This document shows, piece after piece, positions 60,888-64,000 of a stretch of 64,000 nucleotides of DNA. Position numbers and translations under genes: made by a program. The notes under the pieces are model-generated. The model was given only the letters and a program-made list of their open reading frames with translations, had not been told where the DNA came from and searched no databases. How positions within the stretch are numbered: the first letter of the stretch is position 1; every line of letters starts with the position of its first letter. Source of the stretch: Bryobacterales bacterium (lineage in GTDB: Bacteria; Acidobacteriota; Terriglobia; Bryobacterales; UBA6623); NCBI GenBank assembly GCA_022826925.1, contig JAJDTX010000011.1, forward strand, positions 1-64,000, read 5' to 3'.

Positions 60888-62038
60888 GCCTTGGCGCGGA
60901 TGCGCGCGGAGGCAGCGCGGATCGGCAGCTGTTCAACGATCTGGATTCCGAAGCCCTCCAGCCCGGCTACTCGGCGCGGCCTGTTGGTGAGCAGCCGGAT
61001 TCGTTGCAAGCCGAGATCCTTGAGGATCTGAGCCCCGAGCCCGACGCGGTACTGCGAGCGCGAGCCGCGGCCGGCAGCGGCATCGGGAGCGAGCTGGGGA
61101 TGCGGCTGGATCTCGCCGCCGCCGGGAACCTTCTCCAAGCCGAAACCAAGCGCCCGATGGTGCAGGTAGACCAATGCGCCGCAGCCCTCTTCGGAAATCA
61201 TCCTGAGCGAGTCATGGACCTGGCGGTAGCCGGGATTGGCCTTCGAACCGAACACGTCGCCGAACAGGTCATGGGAGTGCATCCGCACCAACGCAGATTC
61301 GGCAGATTTGATGTCGCCCATGACCAGTGCCAGATGCACCTCGTCGTCGAGGTCGGTGCCGTAGGCGAAGACCTGGAACTCGCCGAACTCGGTGTCGATC
61401 ACACCGCGACCGACCCGATGCACGCAGGTCTCGTGCTCGAGCCGATAGCGGATCAGGCTCGCCACTGTCAGCATCTTCAGGCCGTGGGTCTTGCAAAACT
61501 CGAGCAAGTCGGGCACTCGGGCCATGGTGCCGTCGTCCTTCATGATTTCGCAGATCACGCCAGCCGGGATCAGGCCGGCCAGGCGGGCCAAGTCCACCGC
61601 AGCCTCCGTCTGTCCGGCCCTGACCAACACGCCCCCGCGCCGGGCGCGCAAGGTCTGAACGTGCCCTGGGCGGGCGAGGTCGATTGCCCGCGTGGCCGGA
61701 TCGATGGCCACCCGAATGGTGTGAGCCCGGTCCGCCGCCGAGATGCCGGTGGTCACCCCTTCCGCGGCATCGATCGGCTCGCTGAAGGCAGTGCCGAACA
61801 TCGAAGTGTTCCGCTGCGAAACGAGAGGGATCGCGAGGTGGTCGAGACGCTGCTCGGTCAGGGCCAGGCAGATCAGGCCCCGGCCGTGGGTGGCCATGAA
61901 GTTGATCGCCTCCGGCGTCGCATGTTCGGCACAGAGGGTAAGATCGCCCTCGTTCTCGCGGTCGGAATCGTCGACGACCACGATCAGTCGCCCTTGGCGC
62001 AGCTCCTCCAGAGCCTCTTCGACGGATACGAAGGCCAC
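60884..62038 (-). CDS. ribB: 3,4-dihydroxy-2-butanone-4-phosphate synthase with a degenerate GTP cyclohydrolase II domain
   Basis: 384 residues, GTG start preceded at six bases by TAAGAT. Residues 1-205 are a complete Rib[14 protein letters not shown] at 23-35 (the usual third residue is Glu), [10 protein letters not shown], and [14 protein letters not shown] followed by [17 protein letters not shown]. It makes the four-carbon riboflavin precursor from ribulose-5-phosphate. Residues about 206-384 keep the GTP cyclohydrolase II fold ([15 protein letters not shown]), but the three zinc cysteines are Asp257, Ala267 and Pro269. The catalytic GRGIGL loop is also changed ([10 protein letters not shown]). 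The second activity is therefore probably lost, as in RibBX-type proteins. A separate RibA must exist elsewhere. Confidence 0.9.
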   Translation of the reverse strand: MAFVSVEEALEELRQGRLIVVVDDSDRENEGDLTLCAEHATPEAINFMATHGRGLICLALTEQRLDHLAIPLVSQRNTSMFGTAFSEPIDAAEGVTTGISAADRAHTIRVAIDPATRAIDLARPGHVQTLRARRGGVLVRAGQTEAAVDLARLAGLIPAGVICEIMKDDGTMARVPDLLEFCKTHGLKMLTVASLIRYRLEHETCVHRVGRGVIDTEFGEFQVFAYGTDLDDEVHLALVMGDIKSAESALVRMHSHDLFGDVFGSKANPGYRQVHDSLRMISEEGCGALVYLHHRALGFGLEKVPGGGEIQPHPQLAPDAAAGRGSRSQYRVGLGAQILKDLGLQRIRLLTNRPRRVAGLEGFGIQIVEQLPIRAASARIRAKA

Positions 62039-62444
62039 GGTTCGATCTTATCAGGGGAAGGTTTCCGACGAATCCGCGAGGCGGCGACCGCCACGCTACG
62101 GGAACGGCAGAGACGATTCTGACGGAACGGCACCGATCGCGGATCGGAAGCTACGGCCCGAGCACTCGCAAGTCCAGAAGCGGCCACGAGCGTGCCGAGT
62201 TTGGAGGGTCGGCCATGTCGCGGTCCGGAGCCGACAGCTGGAACCGCGCCCCTGGCGCGCTTGGGCAGAGCGGAACGAGCGCTCGCGACCACCGGGCCGG
62301 GGGCATCAGGAGCCTGCGGCCGCACTGCTGAGGGCGGTGCGGACACCGTGCTACGCTTGGAATTCGAGGTGCCGGACGAAGCCGTCCGGAGCCCCCTTGC
62401 CGAGCCCGGCCTGGGCTCTGCTGCTCTCCACGCGAGGAAGATCA
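62039..62444. other. divergent ribB-eno intergenic region with three hairpins
   Basis: About 406 bases without a convincing gene. On the eno side, three inverted repeats follow one another. CCGCAC/GTGCGG pairs across 62320-62342. CCGGACG/CGTCCGG at 62372-62389 has seven paired bases around AAGC. GAGCCC/GGGCTC at 62402-62418 has six paired bases around GGCCT. The last ends 26 bases before the eno ATG. I searched for an FMN riboswitch before ribB and do not see its conserved core; the ribB leader looks too short for one. Confidence 0.4.
62045..62050 (-). promoter_or_regulatory. TANNNT element TAAGAT before ribB
   Basis: TAAGAT is followed by six bases (CGAACC) and the GTG at 62038, which fits a leaderless transcript. 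Such a transcript would leave no room for a riboswitch. Confidence 0.45.
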
Positions 62445-63731
62445 ATGTCAGCCATCACCAACCTGAGGGCCTTGGAAATCTTGGACTCCCGGGGCAACCC
62501 CACGCTCCAGGTCGCCGCCGAGCTAGCGTCCGGCGCCAAGGGCTCCGCACGTGTTCCCTCGGGCGCATCCACGGGCATCAACGAAGCGGTCGAATTGCGG
62601 GACGGAGACAGGGGGCGCTATGCAGGCAAAGGGGTCCTTAACGCCCGGAACAATGTCAACGGCGAGATCCTAGCCGCGCTGCGGGGCTTCGAGGCCTCGG
62701 ACCAGCGAGCGATCGACGCAAAGCTGATCGCCCTGGACGGCACAGACAACAAGGGCCGCTTGGGCGCGAACGCGGTTCTCGGCGTGTCGATGGCCGTGGC
62801 CCATGCCATGGCCGCCGAACAGGGTCGGCCGCTGTATCAAAGGCTCGCCGAACGCGACCGCTACACGCTCCCTGTTCCGATGTTCAACATCATGAACGGC
62901 GGCCAGCACGCGGACAACAACGTCGACATTCAAGAGTTCATGATCCTGCCGATCGGGCTCGGCACCTTCTCAGAGGCTTTGCGGGCCGCGACCGAGACCT
63001 TCCACGCCCTGAAGGGCATCCTCAAGTCCAAGGGCTACGGCACGGCAGTGGGCGACGAGGGCGGGTTCGCGCCGGAGCTGAAATCTAACGAAGAACCCAT
63101 GGAATTGTTGGTGGATGCCATTTCCAAGGCAGGCTACGAGCCGGGAGAGGAGATGTTCATCGGCCTCGACGCCGCCGCGAGCGAGTTCTGCACCAACGGA
63201 GAATACATCTTCGACCAATCCGACGGCAGTCGCCACAATGCGGGCGAGATGGCCTCGATGTGGTCCGACTGGTCCGCCAAGTATCCGTTGATCTCCCTAG
63301 AGGACGGTTTCTCGGAGGTCGATCACGATGGTTGGAGAATCGGCACCGAGCGGCTAGCCAGCCAGCTGCAGCTCGTCGGGGACGATCTCTTCGTGACCAA
63401 TCCGGGGATCTTCCAATCCGGGATCTCTGACGGCCTGGGCAACTCGATACTGATCAAGCTCAATCAGATCGGCACTGTCACCGAGACGCTGGACTGCATT
63501 CAACTTGCACGCGACAACAACTACACCTTCATCATTTCGCACAGATCCGGCGAGACATCAGACACGACCATTGCAGACCTAGCGGTCGCCTGTGGCGGGG
63601 GCCAGATCAAGACCGGATCCACCTGTCGCAGCGACCGAGTCGCGAAGTATAACCGCCTGCTGGAGATCGAGTCCGAACTGGGGTCGCGCGCCGCCTATGC
63701 CGGCAAGGCAGCGTTCGAGTCTTGGCTCTGA
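62445..63731 (+). CDS. eno: enolase
   Basis: 428 residues. It interconverts 2-phosphoglycerate and phosphoenolpyruvate in glycolysis. GAGGAAG lies seven bases before the ATG, one of the clear Shine-Dalgarno sites in the window. Motifs are [88 protein letters not shown] and [18 protein letters not shown]. All catalytic and Mg-binding positions look intact and the length is normal. The three hairpins in its leader may influence expression. Confidence 0.98.
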   Translation: MSAITNLRALEILDSRGNPTLQVAAELASGAKGSARVPSGASTGINEAVELRDGDRGRYAGKGVLNARNNVNGEILAALRGFEASDQRAIDAKLIALDGTDNKGRLGANAVLGVSMAVAHAMAAEQGRPLYQRLAERDRYTLPVPMFNIMNGGQHADNNVDIQEFMILPIGLGTFSEALRAATETFHALKGILKSKGYGTAVGDEGGFAPELKSNEEPMELLVDAISKAGYEPGEEMFIGLDAAASEFCTNGEYIFDQSDGSRHNAGEMASMWSDWSAKYPLISLEDGFSEVDHDGWRIGTERLASQLQLVGDDLFVTNPGIFQSGISDGLGNSILIKLNQIGTVTETLDCIQLARDNNYTFIISHRSGETSDTTIADLAVACGGGQIKTGSTCRSDRVAKYNRLLEIESELGSRAAYAGKAAFESWL

Positions 63732-63790
63732 GTCAGCACGCACGGCGAGGCCATGCGCGCTCGAAAGGCGCCGCAGGAGGCCTAGCGTCC

Positions 63791-63808
63791 GCTCCGCCCG
63801 GACGGAGC
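63791..63808 (+). terminator. possible hairpin after eno
   Basis: GCTCCG and CGGAGC pair around CCCGGA, 60 bases past the eno stop. There is no T-tract and the sequence is very GC-rich, so this may be chance. Confidence 0.2.
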
Positions 63809-63883
63809 TGGCGGCGCGCGCGGAGCGGGCGCGGATGATGCCCGCCCTAGATTGTGAAACAATGAAAGTTCTTGGAGAAGCGA

Positions 63884-64000
63884 GTGAATTCGGACGTCCC
63901 AGAGTTGCCTAGCAACTCCGCCGAAGATGGTCCCGCGCCAGCGTTGCCAGGGCCGCCGAGCGACGGCCCCGCAGAGGAAGTGCCGCCGGCTGCTGCAGAC
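63884..64000 (+). CDS. 5' end of an unidentified gene (partial)
   Basis: A GTG at 63884 has GGAGAAG just upstream and opens a frame without stops to the right edge (39 codons). The product begins MNSDVPELPSNSAEDGPAPA and continues Pro/Ala/Glu-rich. Such a disordered acidic N-terminus precedes many proteins, so no family can be assigned. A septum-formation initiator (FtsB) often follows eno in other bacteria, but nothing here supports or excludes it. Confidence 0.5.
   Translation, partial: MNSDVPELPSNSAEDGPAPALPGPPSDGPAEEVPPAAAD

Noticed and set aside
62039..62200. An FMN riboswitch before ribB
   Set aside because: The conserved RFN core is not seen and the TAAGAT element six bases before the GTG argues for a very short leader.
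1..64000. tRNA or rRNA genes, CRISPR arrays, transposases, integrases or phage genes
   Set aside because: I looked in the intergenic stretches on both strands and saw no cloverleaf with a TTCGA arm, no regularly spaced repeats and no mobile-element protein motifs. A tRNAscan or CRISPR search would settle this.

Overview
The window looks like chromosomal DNA from a GC-rich, aerobic, Gram-negative heterotroph, most likely an Acidobacteriota member near the Solibacter/Bryobacter type. This is inference from gene content. The supporting evidence is an Oar-like TonB-receptor N-terminus with a carboxypeptidase-regulatory domain, many exported proteins of the DUF1501/DUF1549/DUF1553/DUF1592 and Pirellula/Verrucomicrobium-type haem-binding families, three sulfatases, Gfo/Idh/MocA oxidoreductases and a DUF1080 protein. 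Planctomycetes share several of these families, so the phylum call is not certain. I saw no rRNA, tRNA, CRISPR array, prophage or insertion sequence.

Layout. 1-6 kb: the end of an unknown gene, a truncated TonB receptor, a ricin-type lectin, a PQQ-propeller protein and a large sorbosone-dehydrogenase/cytochrome lipoprotein. 6-12.3 kb: haem A synthase, pyruvate carboxylase and a nucleobase permease with an added cytoplasmic domain. 12.5-16.6 kb: a metallophosphoesterase/phosphopantetheinyl-transferase pair and a DUF1592 cytochrome protein. 16.7-20.7 kb: corrinoid salvage (CbiB, CbiZ), AnmK and RecX. 20.8-23.1 kb: nucleoside transporter, an odd Fe-S scaffold and a small membrane protein. 23.4-27.9 kb: a DUF1549/DUF1553 plus DUF1501 operon. 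27.9-34.2 kb: acetyltransferase, YyaL-type thioredoxin protein, beta-barrel protein, exonuclease III, an oxidoreductase and two small envelope proteins. 34.3-40.3 kb: a second exported cytochrome operon (WD40, PPC, DUF1549/DUF1553). 40.4-50.2 kb: acetyltransferase, DUF1080 protein, Tat-exported oxidoreductase, EMO-like Fe-S membrane oxidoreductase, sulfatase, Nramp-like transporter and M81 peptidase. 50.4-53.5 kb: a compact operon for a Rieske protein, a b6-type cytochrome b and an eight-haem c-type cytochrome. 53.8-64 kb: mannonate dehydratase, two more sulfatases, an M50 peptidase, a TPR protein, RibB with a decayed second domain, and enolase.

How the parts fit. The sulfatases, mannonate dehydratase, oxidoreductases, DUF1080 protein and periplasmic cytochrome-domain proteins suggest breakdown of sulfated or uronate-rich polysaccharides with oxidation of sugars in the periplasm. 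Pyruvate carboxylase, haem A synthase, the EMO-like oxidoreductase and the Rieske/cytochrome b/octahaem cluster point to a respiratory metabolism.

The two observations I value most are that Rieske/cytochrome b/octahaem cluster, and a window-wide signature in which a TANNNT hexamer sits 5-10 bases before the start codon instead of a Shine-Dalgarno site. The latter suggests frequent leaderless or very short-leader transcripts.
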